Under the pieces are notes generated by a model that saw only the letters and a list, made by a program, of their open reading frames with translations, had not been told where the DNA came from and made no database searches. Below are positions 37,609-46,605 of a stretch of DNA of 64,000 bases, piece by piece. Positions within the stretch are counted from its first letter, which is position 1. Every line of letters begins with the position of its first letter. The stretch is from Alphaproteobacteria bacterium (GTDB taxonomy: Bacteria; Pseudomonadota; Alphaproteobacteria; Rhodobacterales; Rhodobacteraceae). The DNA is taken from NCBI GenBank assembly GCA_030427145.1, contig JAUHWT010000014.1, forward strand, positions 87,335-151,334, read 5' to 3'. The position numbers and the translations under genes are program-made.

Positions 37609-38634
37609 TCAGTTTATTACGGCAGCCGTCGCCTGAAGGCTTAGCAGATGTTCGTTCATGGCGTCGCGTGCAACGTCCGGCAGGATATCCTGGGCGTCCT
37701 CGGCCGTCATGCCCGGCTGAAGCCGCTCGTCGTAGAGCATCCGCAGGAGCATTTCGTCATGCTCGGTCAGGAGGGCAAACTCGAGATTGGTGTTGAAGAG
37801 CGACGGGCGGGCGTCCGGGCTGTCATTGGGCAGACCCATCGCCTGGGCCATTTCCTCGTGTACACAGGAGAGCCGGGTGAAAGCGGGGTGTTCCGCGCGG
37901 ATCAGGATCAGGGCCGCCCCATAGGTCGCCGGATTGTTCGGGTCGCTGAAGGAGTAGGTGACACAAAACAGGTCCGCGGTGGCGTCACGGATGCCCCGCA
38001 TGACAGCCGGTGCAAATTCGGGGTAGGTTTCCGTGATGCGCTCGGCGAATTGGGCACTTTCCTGGGAGTTCAGGAACAGAACCAAAAAGTTGGCGTGGCC
38101 CTCGGTCGCGTCCACGACGCGCATGTCGACGCCGGTCAGGCCGGCAAGACGGTTCGTGTATGCCGCAACGTTCGCGCGGTCGCGGGAGGCTTCGGCCTCG
38201 GAGATGGAGGCGCTGTTCATGATGCCGACGCGGATGGGGCGTTCCCACCGCTTGAGGATGCCTGGAGTCTCGGCGGAGACGTAGCGTCCATCCTGCTCGA
38301 CATATTCCACGTTCAGGGCAATACGGTCGAAATTGCGCACGAGGTCTTCCACCCCGAAAGGCGCGTCGGCCGGTGCGGTTTCGCGACGCATTCGGCCTGT
38401 CGAGGTAAGGTTGTTCTCCACGCTCGCATAGTAGCTTGTCAGTGAATCCTGAGCGGCGGACGCGGCATCCACCGGTTCTGTTGCCGGTGCGGGTGGCTCA
38501 AGGTCTGCCCCCGCCGCGGTGGTGTCGGAGGTATCCGGGCCGGAACAGCCGACAACCCACAGCAGGGACAAAACGGCCCCTGCCGTCGACGGGAAGGTTC
38601 CCGACCGGTTGATTGCTGGTCCTGCCCCGAACAA
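37609..38634 (-). CDS. DUF2927 lipoprotein
   Basis: A 341-residue predicted lipoprotein: a hydrophobic N-terminal stretch ends in VVGC at about residue 30, a good lipobox, followed by a Pro/Ala-rich linker. The C-terminal two thirds is DUF2927, with RWERPIRVGI, the HANFLVLFL strand and CVHEEMAQAMGLPNDSPDA. The HEExxQ motif recalls a metallopeptidase helix in which the second histidine is replaced by Gln, so activity is doubtful. The TTG at 38634 has GGAGG at good spacing, which decides the start. It is the fourth gene of the TelA operon. Family function unknown; typical of Rhodobacterales. Confidence 0.85.
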   Translation of the reverse strand: MFGAGPAINRSGTFPSTAGAVLSLLWVVGCSGPDTSDTTAAGADLEPPAPATEPVDAASAAQDSLTSYYASVENNLTSTGRMRRETAPADAPFGVEDLVRNFDRIALNVEYVEQDGRYVSAETPGILKRWERPIRVGIMNSASISEAEASRDRANVAAYTNRLAGLTGVDMRVVDATEGHANFLVLFLNSQESAQFAERITETYPEFAPAVMRGIRDATADLFCVTYSFSDPNNPATYGAALILIRAEHPAFTRLSCVHEEMAQAMGLPNDSPDARPSLFNTNLEFALLTEHDEMLLRMLYDERLQPGMTAEDAQDILPDVARDAMNEHLLSLQATAAVIN

Positions 38635-38645
38635 TGGTGCGCCTC

Positions 38646-39836
38646 CTAGCTCGTCGTGCTGTTGGCGACGGTGTCGCCCAGACCGGTTTCCTTGGCCTTG
38701 GCCGCCGCCAGCGTCTGCTTGAGGTCGTTTTCCATCTGGATCAGGCTCTGTTCCGCTTCCGCCCGCTTGGCCTTGCCCTCGTCCGCGATGCGCAGGCTGT
38801 CCTCGATGGTGGCAATCAGATCGGCGTTGGCTTTCTCAACCGCCTGGATGTCGAACACGCCGCGTTCCATTTCCTTGCGAATTTCGGCATTTGCCGTACG
38901 CAGGTTTTCGGCGTTTTTGGTCAGCAGTTCGTTGGTCAGGTCATTGGCTTCACGCACCACATTGGCCGCCTCACGGGAGCGGTGGATCGTGACCGACTGT
39001 GCCAGCTGGGTTTCCCAGAGCGGCACGGTGTTGACCAGAGTGGAGTTGATTTTGTTCACGAGGCTCTTGTCGTTTTCCTGAACCAGCCGGATCGACGGAA
39101 GCGACTGCATCGTGACCTGGCGGGTCAGCTTAAGGTCATGGACCCGGCGTTCCAGATCGTCCCGTGCGGCCCGCAGGTCGCGCAGCTCCTGGGCCTTCAT
39201 TACGCCTTCCTGTTCGGGGGCGGCCTGAACCTCGGCTTCCTTGGCGGGAATAGCCGTGTTGTCGAGCTCCGCGATTTTGGCCTCACCCGCGGCGATGTAG
39301 ACGGCAAGCTCGTCGTAGAAATCGAGCGTTTTTTCGTAGAGCTTGTCCAGCGACTTGATGTCCTTGAGCAGGGTGTGCTCATGCTCGAGGAGCTCGTTGG
39401 AGATGCCGTCGATCTGGCCCTGTACGGTTTCGTACCGCGCCATGAACTCGGCCATTGGTTTGGTTTTACCGAGAAGTTTTTCCCACCAGCTTTGTTTGCG
39501 GTTGGGATCCAGCTCCTTCACCGAGAAACCGCGCAGGGAGGCGACCATGCTGCGCAGGCTGTCGCCGGCGGGGCCGACGTCCTTGTTGCGCACGTCGGCA
39601 AGCATGTCCTGGCTGATGGCCTGAAGCTCGGCCTGGGCGGCGGAGCCGAAGCGGATGATCGACTGCGTGTTTGACACATCGATTTCCGACATGCGTTTGT
39701 TGATCTCGGCCTGCAGCGCCGGGTCGGCCTGTTCCACCGCAATCAGTTCACCGGATGCCTCGGGAAGGAGGTTCGTGGTAATCTCCTCGACCTCTTTCAG
39801 CGTGGCCTCGGCCTGCGCCCGTACGTCTTCTGCCAT
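38646..39836 (-). CDS. telA: TelA-like toxic anion resistance protein
   Basis: A 396-residue soluble, highly helical protein of the TelA/KlaA family, long linked to tellurite resistance and later to resistance against envelope-active compounds and phage, with unknown mechanism. Visible features: an N-terminal charged coiled coil, ISQDMLADVRNKDVGPAGDS, a WWEKLLG segment, and the conserved C-terminal region TLVNTVPLWETQLAQSVTIHR followed by a coiled coil to the end. It lies 17 bp after xpaC and 11 bp before the DUF2927 gene; XpaC-TelA pairs are widespread. Whether this strain resists tellurite is not known. Confidence 0.92.
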   Translation of the reverse strand: MAEDVRAQAEATLKEVEEITTNLLPEASGELIAVEQADPALQAEINKRMSEIDVSNTQSIIRFGSAAQAELQAISQDMLADVRNKDVGPAGDSLRSMVASLRGFSVKELDPNRKQSWWEKLLGKTKPMAEFMARYETVQGQIDGISNELLEHEHTLLKDIKSLDKLYEKTLDFYDELAVYIAAGEAKIAELDNTAIPAKEAEVQAAPEQEGVMKAQELRDLRAARDDLERRVHDLKLTRQVTMQSLPSIRLVQENDKSLVNKINSTLVNTVPLWETQLAQSVTIHRSREAANVVREANDLTNELLTKNAENLRTANAEIRKEMERGVFDIQAVEKANADLIATIEDSLRIADEGKAKRAEAEQSLIQMENDLKQTLAAAKAKETGLGDTVANSTTS

Positions 39837-39853
39837 GATGATATCTCCTGATA

Positions 39854-40756
39854 TTATTCGGTGGTCAGCCCGTCCTGTTTCAGCCTTTCCCGAAGGACCT
39901 CGATTTCGACATCAAGGTCCGTACGGTCATCGGCCAGCAGATCGGTTCTGTGGGCTTCAAAACTTGTTTCAAGATCGGCCAGCAGGGCCTCGTATTCCTT
40001 GCGTGGCTCCGGATCGCCGGTACGTGAATAAATCTCGGCAAATTTGGTCGTCGCATCGCGCAGTCCCAGCAGGTAGACGCTCAGGAACTTTCGCGCCCTG
40101 GATAGGTCTCTGGGATCAGCTTCCACCACGCGGAACACCTCCCGGGCCTGGTCGCAGAGCCGGTCGATACGCTCCTCAAGCCTCCGGTCGCCGATGCGGG
40201 AGGCCGCTCCGGTGATCTGGCGAACAAGGCCCTCAGCTTTGTCGATGGCTTTGGCGACGCGTTCTGTTTCAAATTCGTTGACCCCGTCGAGGCCTTTCTT
40301 TTTCATCGGATCGAGGCCGAACGCCAGGACCTGGGCCGCTGTGGCGACCGCGCCGAATACTATGGCACCGGGCAGGGGTTGGCCGATGCTCAGCCAACCT
40401 ACGACGCAGACAGATACTCCGGTCAGGACCGCTGCAAAGAGTTTGCGCGGGACGGATGGCGGGCGGGCAACGGTTCTGGCGTTGAAGGCGTTTTCGGCCC
40501 TGATGCCGTCATTCAGGAGCCAGGCGGAAGTCATCAGGCCAACGAGGCCGAGCAGTTCCGCCAGCATTTCGGTGGCGTTGCCGCGACCGATTGAACCCAG
40601 CGCCGCAAACAGAAGCGGCACGGGCAACAGGTACATCAGTCGTGCCCGTATGCTTACCCGGCTGGCGTTGCGGTTTCGAAACGGGTTGGCTGCCGGGGCG
40701 CTGGAGCCACGTGATGCGCCTGGTGAATATTTGCCGCCAAAGCGTTTTGCGGACAT
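39854..40756 (-). CDS. xpaC: XpaC-like membrane protein
   Basis: A 300-residue member of the XpaC (5-bromo-4-chloroindolyl phosphate hydrolysis) family. Two pairs of membrane helices span about residues 40-90 (LMYLLPVPLLFAALGSIG and LLGLVGLMTSAWLLN) and 105-150 (LFAAVLTGVSVCVVGWLSI and GAIVFGAVATAAQVLAFGL); a cytoplasmic helical tail follows with FLSVYLLGLRDATTKFAEIY. The ATG overlaps the stop of a 29-codon upstream gene (TGATG), and telA follows by 17 bp. The name comes from a Bacillus phenotype; the biochemical role is unknown. It probably anchors TelA at the membrane, an inference from their constant pairing. Confidence 0.85.
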   Translation of the reverse strand: MSAKRFGGKYSPGASRGSSAPAANPFRNRNASRVSIRARLMYLLPVPLLFAALGSIGRGNATEMLAELLGLVGLMTSAWLLNDGIRAENAFNARTVARPPSVPRKLFAAVLTGVSVCVVGWLSIGQPLPGAIVFGAVATAAQVLAFGLDPMKKKGLDGVNEFETERVAKAIDKAEGLVRQITGAASRIGDRRLEERIDRLCDQAREVFRVVEADPRDLSRARKFLSVYLLGLRDATTKFAEIYSRTGDPEPRKEYEALLADLETSFEAHRTDLLADDRTDLDVEIEVLRERLKQDGLTTE

Positions 40757-40845
40757 CAGGACGCTCCCAGTGCGCCGAGGCCGGTCGTGAGAACGATGGC
40801 CGCAAGCACAATAAATCCAATAAGTTTCATTCCGGATGTGTTCAT
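40756..40845 (-). CDS. 29-residue single-pass membrane peptide
   Basis: A tiny gene at the head of the XpaC-TelA operon. ATG at 40845 follows GGTGGGGCAG, and its TGA shares a base with the xpaC ATG (TGATG), so translation is coupled. The product begins MNTSGMKLIGFIVLAAIVL and ends LGALGAS: a short polar N-terminus with one lysine and a single hydrophobic helix, no charged C-terminus. It is too short for most gene callers. It is probably a subunit or regulator of the membrane complex formed by XpaC. The reading frame, RBS and coupling are seen; the role is inferred. Confidence 0.65.
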   Translation of the reverse strand: MNTSGMKLIGFIVLAAIVLTTGLGALGAS

Positions 40846-41157
40846 CTGCCCCACCAGGTCCCGCGTTCGGTTGCAGTGCAAGATAATGCCCGTAACCGCC
40901 GGATGCCAGTATTGATGACCTTAAAGGAGGACGTGATGCCCATCATTTGGGCGGAATACGCGAAAACCGGCCAATTCAGGGTGTTCAATTCTCAGGAACA
41001 CTGGCGATCATCCTTTGTTATAACGCTGATTCGCGTTATGGTGGTGCAACGGCAGCCAATCAAAGCGTTTTCCGCATGGCTCGCGGTAGACCTTGAGCGA
41101 TGTCGTCGCAGAAGCCTGTGCGCAGTGTTCAGGTGGGATAACTAAGGACTTACCGTA
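40846..41157 (+). other. long leader region of cspA with a possible small ORF
   Basis: About 310 bp between the XpaC operon and cspA. It holds a strong ribosome site AAAGGAGG at 40922-40929 before an ATG at 40936 that opens a 69-codon frame to 41145 (MPIIWAEYAKTGQF at its start), with no recognised family. Inside that frame lies a perfect 7-bp hairpin, 41020-41026 with 41033-41039. It may be a real small gene, or the long structured 5' leader usual for cold-shock genes. The promoter of cspA was not pinned down. Confidence 0.35.
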
Positions 41158-41364
41158 ATGGCCAAAGGCACGGTGAAGTGGTTTAATACCGAAAAGGGTT
41201 TTGGGTTTATTCAGCCGGAAGATGGCGGAAAGGACGTGTTCGTGCATATCACGGCCGTTCAGAGCGCCGGTCTTCAGACCCTTCGGGACGACCAGCCGAT
41301 TGAATATGAACTTGTAGATGGCCGTGACGGTCGAAAAAGCGCGGGCGAACTTAAGGTCGTCTGA
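41158..41364 (+). CDS. cspA: cold-shock domain protein
   Basis: A 68-residue single cold-shock domain protein, an RNA chaperone that melts secondary structure in mRNA. It contains RNP1 KGFGFIQ (residues 14-20) and RNP2 DVFVHI (about 29-34), the typical start MAKGTVKWFNTEKGFGF, and the usual length. The gene has a long leader, as cold-regulated csp genes do. Its last 14 bp overlap the end of rluB on the other strand. Cold induction is not shown by the sequence, as several paralogues are constitutive. Confidence 0.96.
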   Translation: MAKGTVKWFNTEKGFGFIQPEDGGKDVFVHITAVQSAGLQTLRDDQPIEYELVDGRDGRKSAGELKVV

Positions 41365-42154
41365 TTCGCGATTTGCCCCTTTTGGGCTTTTGTAAGGATT
41401 TCTGCGGTTCGGTATTGGGATGCCTGGGTTTTTGCCCCAGCTGATCGCGGATGATCCTTCCCTTAACCTCCTCCACCGTTCCGGCTTTGAGGTCTCCAAG
41501 CTGGAACGGACCGTAGGATACGCGGATGAGCCGGTTTACAATTAGACCGGCATGCGCAAGTGCGCGTCTGACCTCGCGGTTGCGTCCTTCGCGGATGCCC
41601 ACGGTGAGCCATGCATTGGCGCCCTGTTCCCGGTCGATTGTCACCGACATGGGCTGAAACCGCTCGCCGTCAATTGTGACGCCTTTGCGGAGTGGTTCCA
41701 GCATGGCGTCGGTGGGGCGGCCACGTGCGCGAACCCGGTATTTCCGCACCCAGCCGGTGGAGGGAAGCTCCAGCCGCCGTTTTAGCTCGCCGTCATTGGT
41801 CAGGAGCAGGAGCCCTTCGGAGTTTATATCGAGGCGCCCGACGCTGATGACCCTCGGCAGTTCCCCGGGGAGCTTCTCAAAGACCGTGGGTCGGCCCTTC
41901 TCGTCGCGTTCGGTTGTGACGAGACCTACGGGTTTGTGGTAGCGCCAGAGACGGGTTTCCTGGGCGGATTCGACCGGATTTCCGTCGACCAGAATGACAT
42001 CTGATTCGCTGACATTTAGGGCCGGGGAATCGATGACTGTCCCATTCACGGAGACGCGTCCGGCCAGAATCATGGCCTCGGCGCCACGGCGGGACGCGAG
42101 ACCGGCGCGGGCGAGGCGCTTTGCGATGCGTTCTGATGCGGTGTTTTCACTCAT
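41351..42154 (-). CDS. rluB: 23S rRNA pseudouridine synthase (RluB/RsuA type)
   Basis: A 267-residue pseudouridine synthase of the RsuA/RluB group. The N-terminal S4 domain reads RIAKRLARAGLASRRGAEAMI with VSVNGTVIDSPAL. The catalytic Asp is in GRLDINSEGLLLLTNDGEL, followed by WVRKYRVRARG and the RNA-contacting EGRNREVRRAL. The C-terminal tail from about residue 240 is basic (KPKRGKSRIRRP), common in alphaproteobacterial RluB. The ATG at 42154 is preferred over longer frames. It is divergent from tadA with an 85-bp gap. Confidence 0.93.
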   Translation of the reverse strand: MSENTASERIAKRLARAGLASRRGAEAMILAGRVSVNGTVIDSPALNVSESDVILVDGNPVESAQETRLWRYHKPVGLVTTERDEKGRPTVFEKLPGELPRVISVGRLDINSEGLLLLTNDGELKRRLELPSTGWVRKYRVRARGRPTDAMLEPLRKGVTIDGERFQPMSVTIDREQGANAWLTVGIREGRNREVRRALAHAGLIVNRLIRVSYGPFQLGDLKAGTVEEVKGRIIRDQLGQKPRHPNTEPQKSLQKPKRGKSRIRRP

Positions 42155-42239
42155 ACGCCGGTCCCTATCGCGCATCATGCGGTGCCCGCAACGTCTATCG
42201 CGCTTGCGGTCGGTGACGGTTCGGGCGGATAAGGTCGCG

Positions 42240-42692
42240 ATGACACGTTTTGCACCCATGATGGATCTGGCGCTGGAGGAGGCGCGGGCGGCTAGGGACC
42301 GGGGTGAAATTCCCGTGGGTGCGGTGCTTGTCGATCCGCATGGGGCAGTGATCGCGAGGGCCGGGAACCGAACGAGGGAACTTGCGGACCCGACGGCACA
42401 TGCAGAGATGCTGGTTATTCGTGAGGCCTGTGCGAGGCTCGGGTCGGAGCGGCTAACCGGATGCGCGCTGTACGTTACTCTGGAGCCCTGCGCGATGTGT
42501 GCGGCGGCTGTTTCCGCGGCCCGGATTGCGCGGCTTTACTACGGTGCGGCTGATCCCAAATCCGGGGGTGTGGAGCAGGGGGCGAGGGTCTTTGCCCAGG
42601 AGCAGAGCCACCATGCCCCGGAGGTGCATGGCGGGATCGCGGAAACGGAATGCGCGGGCCTTTTGAGGGAGTTTTTCCAGGGCCTGCGCTGA
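42240..42692 (+). CDS. tadA: tRNA-specific adenosine deaminase
   Basis: A 150-residue deaminase that converts adenosine 34 to inosine in the wobble position of tRNA-Arg(ACG). The zinc site is intact: HAEMLVIREA with His and the proton-shuttling Glu, and PCAMCAAA with both Cys ligands. ADPKSGGVEQG is the typical TadA-specific segment. The ATG at 42240 lies after AAGG. Length and motifs match the family; small differences from related guanine or cytosine deaminases favour TadA. Confidence 0.94.
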   Translation: MTRFAPMMDLALEEARAARDRGEIPVGAVLVDPHGAVIARAGNRTRELADPTAHAEMLVIREACARLGSERLTGCALYVTLEPCAMCAAAVSAARIARLYYGAADPKSGGVEQGARVFAQEQSHHAPEVHGGIAETECAGLLREFFQGLR

Positions 42693-42696
42693 CCCC

Positions 42697-43827
42697 TTAA
42701 AGTGCGGCTTCGTCGAGTGCGGTTTCCAATGTGGCGACCGTCCCGTCGATGTCGCGCAGCTTGTCGAGCCCGAACAGACCCAGACGGAACGTGCTGAATT
42801 CATCCGGTTCATCGCAGCGAAGCGGAACACCCGCCGCGATCTGGGTGCCATTTTTGGCGAATGCGCTGCCGTTCTGAATTTCGGGTCTGGATGTGTAGCT
42901 TACGACAACACCCGGAGCCTGGAAGCCTTCCGCCGCCGTGGACTGGATGCCGCGAGCCTCCAGCATGGAACGGACCCGGCGGCCAAGTTCCCACTGTGCG
43001 GATTTGGCGGTTTCGAACTGCCAGTCACGGGTTTCGAGCACCGTGTCCCGGAACATCACCAGCCCTTCGGTGGGCATGGTTGCATGATAGGCGTGACCGC
43101 CGTTTTCATATGCCTTCATGATGTTCGACCAGGTTTTCAGGTCGGCAGCAAAGCTGCTGGATGTGCTGTCCTGCATGACATCCCAGGCCCGGCTGCTCAT
43201 CATCACGACGCCGGCGCAGGGCGTGGAGGACCAGCCTTTCTGCGGGGCGGAGATCAGGACGTCGATGCCAAGGCTGGCCATATCGACCCAGACACAGCCC
43301 GATGCGATGCAGTCGAGGACGAAGAGGCCGCCAGCCTCGTGCACGGCGTCGGCGACCGCTTTGAGGTAGGCGTCTGGCAGGATGATGCCGGATGATGTTT
43401 CCACGTGTGGAGCAAACACGATGTCGGGTTTCCGGGATTGGATTTCCCCGATGACGTGATCGAGCGGGGCAGGGGCGAAGGGTGCCGTTGCCGCGTCGCC
43501 GGTTCGGGAGGCTTTGAGCACGGTTTCGGATTTGTGGAACTGCCCCGCCTCGAGGATCTGCGACCAGCGGAAGGAAAACCAGCCGTTGCGCAGGACGAGC
43601 ACGTCTTTATCACCCGCGAACTGCCTTGCCGTCGCTTCCATCGCAAAGGTGCCGCCGCCCGGAACGATCGCCAGGTGGTCGGCCCCGTAGACGTCCTTCA
43701 GGTTTTCGGAGAGGTCACGCATGACCTGCTGAAACTTCTGGCTCATGTGGTTGAGTGAACGGTCGGTGAAGACGACCGAGAATTCCCGCAGTCCGTCGGG
43801 ATCCACGTTGGGGAGTAGTGCTTTCAT
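42697..43827 (-). CDS. class V aminotransferase
   Basis: A 376-residue PLP-dependent class V (SerC/AGXT-like) aminotransferase. Features: VPGGGTFAMEATARQF, where the small-residue turn binds the cofactor phosphate; FVLDCIASGCVWVDM with the pyridine-ring Asp; and the lysine in ISAPQKGWSSTPCAG. The pattern fits alanine:glyoxylate or serine-type aminotransferases that use small substrates, with no close match to a single enzyme. ATG at 43827 is chosen since the longer frame upstream overlaps the next gene. It ends 4 bp after tadA on the opposite strand. Substrate unknown. Confidence 0.88.
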   Translation of the reverse strand: MKALLPNVDPDGLREFSVVFTDRSLNHMSQKFQQVMRDLSENLKDVYGADHLAIVPGGGTFAMEATARQFAGDKDVLVLRNGWFSFRWSQILEAGQFHKSETVLKASRTGDAATAPFAPAPLDHVIGEIQSRKPDIVFAPHVETSSGIILPDAYLKAVADAVHEAGGLFVLDCIASGCVWVDMASLGIDVLISAPQKGWSSTPCAGVVMMSSRAWDVMQDSTSSSFAADLKTWSNIMKAYENGGHAYHATMPTEGLVMFRDTVLETRDWQFETAKSAQWELGRRVRSMLEARGIQSTAAEGFQAPGVVVSYTSRPEIQNGSAFAKNGTQIAAGVPLRCDEPDEFSTFRLGLFGLDKLRDIDGTVATLETALDEAAL

Positions 43828-43930
43828 GGTGCGTAAAACCTGTCTTGGTCGAAAGCGGCGTTTTGCCGCCGGATGCAATTGGGCCAGTTTGTGCCAGCCC
43901 TGATTTGCGGTCTCAATGACCGGGTGCCGG

Positions 43931-44623
43931 TCAGAGTTCAATCGTCTTCATGACTTCCGGTTCTATCACGTCGACGCCGGGAAGGGCGTTTTTGAGCTCT
44001 TCCGCCGACTGTTCCAGGATCGGGAAGGTTTTGTAGTGACAGGGAATGACGGTTTTGAAATTGAAATACCTTTTCGCGGCGAAGGCCGCGCGCTTCATGT
44101 CCATGGTGAAGTGCCCGCCGGCGCAGAGGATGCCAATATCTGGCTGATGGAGTTCCTCAAAGATTTCCATGTCGGCCATGACGTCGGTGTCACCGGAGAA
44201 ATAGATGGTTTTGTCCTCTCCCTCGATCATGAAACCGGATTCGGTGCCGGTGTATATTGGGCCGTTGTCCGACGCCTGTGAGGATGAATGTGTTGCGTTG
44301 ACCATTGTTACGGCAACGTCGTCCAGATTCACCGTGCCGCCCTTGTTGAAGCCGACACCCTCGATGCCCTCGGACGCCTCCCAGTGGCTGATCATGTCGT
44401 AGATGCCTACGATTGGAACGTTGAGTTCCTTTGCGAGGGAGAGTGCGTCAGCGGCATGGTCGCCGTGGCCGTGGCTGATCAGAATGTGGGTCGCACCCTC
44501 GATGGCTTTGGCCCGGTCGGCCGGATCGAAAACCGGGTTCCCCTCCAGCCACGGATCCACCAGCAGCGTCGTGTTTCCAATCTCCATGCGAAAACCGGAA
44601 TGCCCCAAAAACGTGATTTTCAT
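43931..44623 (-). CDS. UPF0173 metal-dependent hydrolase (MBL fold)
   Basis: A 230-residue metallo-beta-lactamase-fold protein of the UPF0173 group. It starts with the conserved ITFLGHSGFRMEIG, has the metal motif SHGHGDHAAD, then NATHSSSQASDNGP, IYFSGDTDVMADM, and a final CHYKTFP His. These hydrolases are broadly conserved but their substrates are unsettled. It is divergent from gatC, with a 170-bp gap that must hold both promoters, and about 100 bp upstream of the class V aminotransferase gene on the same strand. Confidence 0.9.
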   Translation of the reverse strand: MKITFLGHSGFRMEIGNTTLLVDPWLEGNPVFDPADRAKAIEGATHILISHGHGDHAADALSLAKELNVPIVGIYDMISHWEASEGIEGVGFNKGGTVNLDDVAVTMVNATHSSSQASDNGPIYTGTESGFMIEGEDKTIYFSGDTDVMADMEIFEELHQPDIGILCAGGHFTMDMKRAAFAAKRYFNFKTVIPCHYKTFPILEQSAEELKNALPGVDVIEPEVMKTIEL

Positions 44624-44790
44624 GACGATACCCCCAGGTTGTGCGTGCCCGACATTGAACGCTTGCGCGGAGTATCAATTTGACCAGGGCGTGCGGTCAA
44701 CCGGTTTCCCGTCATATCCGCCGCGCCGCACTTGCACAGCAGGGCCATGCAAGGTAATCCCCGACCGAATGTTTTCCAGGAAAAGACGTG

Positions 44791-45078
44791 ATGGCAATCG
44801 ATAAGGAAACCGCAAGACGTATTGCGCATCTGGCCCGAATTGAGGTGCCGGAAACGGATCTCGATCCGCTGGCAAAGGAACTGTCCGCCGTTCTTGGGTT
44901 TATGGAGCAGCTGGGCGAGGTTGATGTGGATGGCGTTGAGCCGATGACGTCGGTGACACCCATGAAACTGGCCTGGCGTGACGATGAGGTCACGGATGGT
45001 GACAGGCGGGACCGGGTTCTTGCGAATGCGCCTGATGCGCGCGCCGGTTTCTTCACGGTTCCGAAGGTGGTTGAGTAA
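44791..45078 (+). CDS. gatC: Asp-tRNA(Asn)/Glu-tRNA(Gln) amidotransferase subunit C
   Basis: A 95-residue GatC subunit, which stabilises GatA and helps couple the ammonia channel in the GatCAB amidotransferase. Features are the start [19 protein letters not shown], the helix [15 protein letters not shown], the [13 protein letters not shown] turn and the closing [17 protein letters not shown], all characteristic. ATG at 44791 has AGGAAAAG upstream. It overlaps gatA by one base (TAATG), so the two are translationally coupled. Confidence 0.96.
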   Translation: MAIDKETARRIAHLARIEVPETDLDPLAKELSAVLGFMEQLGEVDVDGVEPMTSVTPMKLAWRDDEVTDGDRRDRVLANAPDARAGFFTVPKVVE

Positions 45079-46565
45079 TGTCGGATATTACTGGTCTTAC
45101 GATTTCCGAAGCCCGCGACCGGTTGCGGTCGGGTGATGTTGGCGCTGTTGAACTGGCTGAGGGCTGCGTCTCGGCGGCGAAGGCCTCCGGTGAGTTGAAC
45201 GCGTATTCGGTCGTGACAGAAGAACTGGCTCTGGAGCAGGCCGGTGCGGCGCAGAAACGGATTGATGCGGGTGACGCGCCCGACATGTGTGGCATTCCGC
45301 TCGGCATCAAGGATCTGTTCTGTGTTGAGAACGTCCCTAGCCAGGCGGCGTCGAACATTCTGGGTGGGTTTAAGCCGCAGTATGACAGCACGGTTACCAC
45401 CAAACTGTGGGAGCAGGGGGCGGTCTGCGTCGGCAAACTGAACATGGATGAGTTCGCAATGGGTTCGTCCAACGAGACATCCTGCTATGGTCCGGTGGTC
45501 AATCCATGGCGGCTTGAGGGCGACAACCGCCCGTTGACGCCTGGTGGCTCCTCAGGCGGGTCGGCGGCGGCCGTTGCGGCGGATCTGTGCATTGCGGCGA
45601 CCGGGACGGATACCGGCGGGTCCATCCGTCAGCCGGCCGCGTTCACCGGGATTGTCGGGGTCAAGCCGACCTATGGACGTGTTTCCCGTTGGGGAATTGT
45701 GGCATTTGCGTCGTCCCTCGACCAGGCCGGGCCGATGACGAAATCGGTGCGCGATGGCGCGATCATGCTGGGTGCGATGTCCGGCCACGATCCAAAAGAC
45801 TCAACCTCGGCCAATATTCCCGTGCCGGATTTCGAAGCGGCGCTTACCGGAGATATTCGCGGCAAGCGGATAGGTATCCCGAAGGAGTACCGGATCGACG
45901 GGATGCCCGCGGATATCGAGGCTCTGTGGCAGAAAGGCGCGGACATGCTGCGCGATGCGGGTGCCGAGATCGTCGATATATCCCTGCCGCATACCAAATA
46001 CGCGCTGCCCGCCTATTACGTGATTGCGCCGGCTGAGGCCTCGTCCAACCTGGCGCGCTATGATGGCGTTCGCTACGGACGTCGCGCTGAACTGGGTGCG
46101 GGCGATGGTATCACGGACCTGTACGAGCGGACCCGGGCCGAGGGCTTTGGGCACGAGGTTCAGCGCCGCGTGATGCTTGGCACCTACGTTCTGTCGGCCG
46201 GTTTCTATGACGCCTACTACATCCGGGCGCAGAAGGTTCGTACGCTGATCCGCCAGGATTTTGAGCGCGTGTTTAACGATGGCATCGACGCGATCCTGAC
46301 ACCGGCTACGCCGTCGCCCGCTTTTGCGCTGGGCTCGATGGACGATGCGGATCCCGTTGAGATGTATCTCAACGATGTGTTTACCGTTACGGTCAATCTT
46401 GCGGGGCTGCCCGGGGTTTCGGTGCCGGTAGGGCTGGATCATAACGGACTTCCCAACGGCCTCCAGATCATTGGGCGCCCGTGGGAGGAGGCCGATATGC
46501 TCAATACGGCCTATACGATTGAGGCTGCCTGTGGTTTTAATGATAAACCCGAGCGTTGGTGGTAG
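45078..46565 (+). CDS. gatA: Asp-tRNA(Asn)/Glu-tRNA(Gln) amidotransferase subunit A
   Basis: A 495-residue amidase-signature enzyme, the glutaminase subunit of GatCAB. The catalytic triad Ser-cisSer-Lys is visible: the Lys in PLGIKDLF, the glycine-rich [15 protein letters not shown], and the nucleophilic Ser in [14 protein letters not shown]. The C-terminal region [12 protein letters not shown] matches the family. GatB is not in the window. The complex makes Gln-tRNA and/or Asn-tRNA where direct aminoacylation is lacking. It starts one base before the gatC stop is finished, a coupled start. Confidence 0.96.
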   Translation: MSDITGLTISEARDRLRSGDVGAVELAEGCVSAAKASGELNAYSVVTEELALEQAGAAQKRIDAGDAPDMCGIPLGIKDLFCVENVPSQAASNILGGFKPQYDSTVTTKLWEQGAVCVGKLNMDEFAMGSSNETSCYGPVVNPWRLEGDNRPLTPGGSSGGSAAAVAADLCIAATGTDTGGSIRQPAAFTGIVGVKPTYGRVSRWGIVAFASSLDQAGPMTKSVRDGAIMLGAMSGHDPKDSTSANIPVPDFEAALTGDIRGKRIGIPKEYRIDGMPADIEALWQKGADMLRDAGAEIVDISLPHTKYALPAYYVIAPAEASSNLARYDGVRYGRRAELGAGDGITDLYERTRAEGFGHEVQRRVMLGTYVLSAGFYDAYYIRAQKVRTLIRQDFERVFNDGIDAILTPATPSPAFALGSMDDADPVEMYLNDVFTVTVNLAGLPGVSVPVGLDHNGLPNGLQIIGRPWEEADMLNTAYTIEAACGFNDKPERWW

Positions 46566-46605
46566 ACTTCTGCCGCCGTTACGCCGGGATAACAGGAGTT
46601 GCCAG

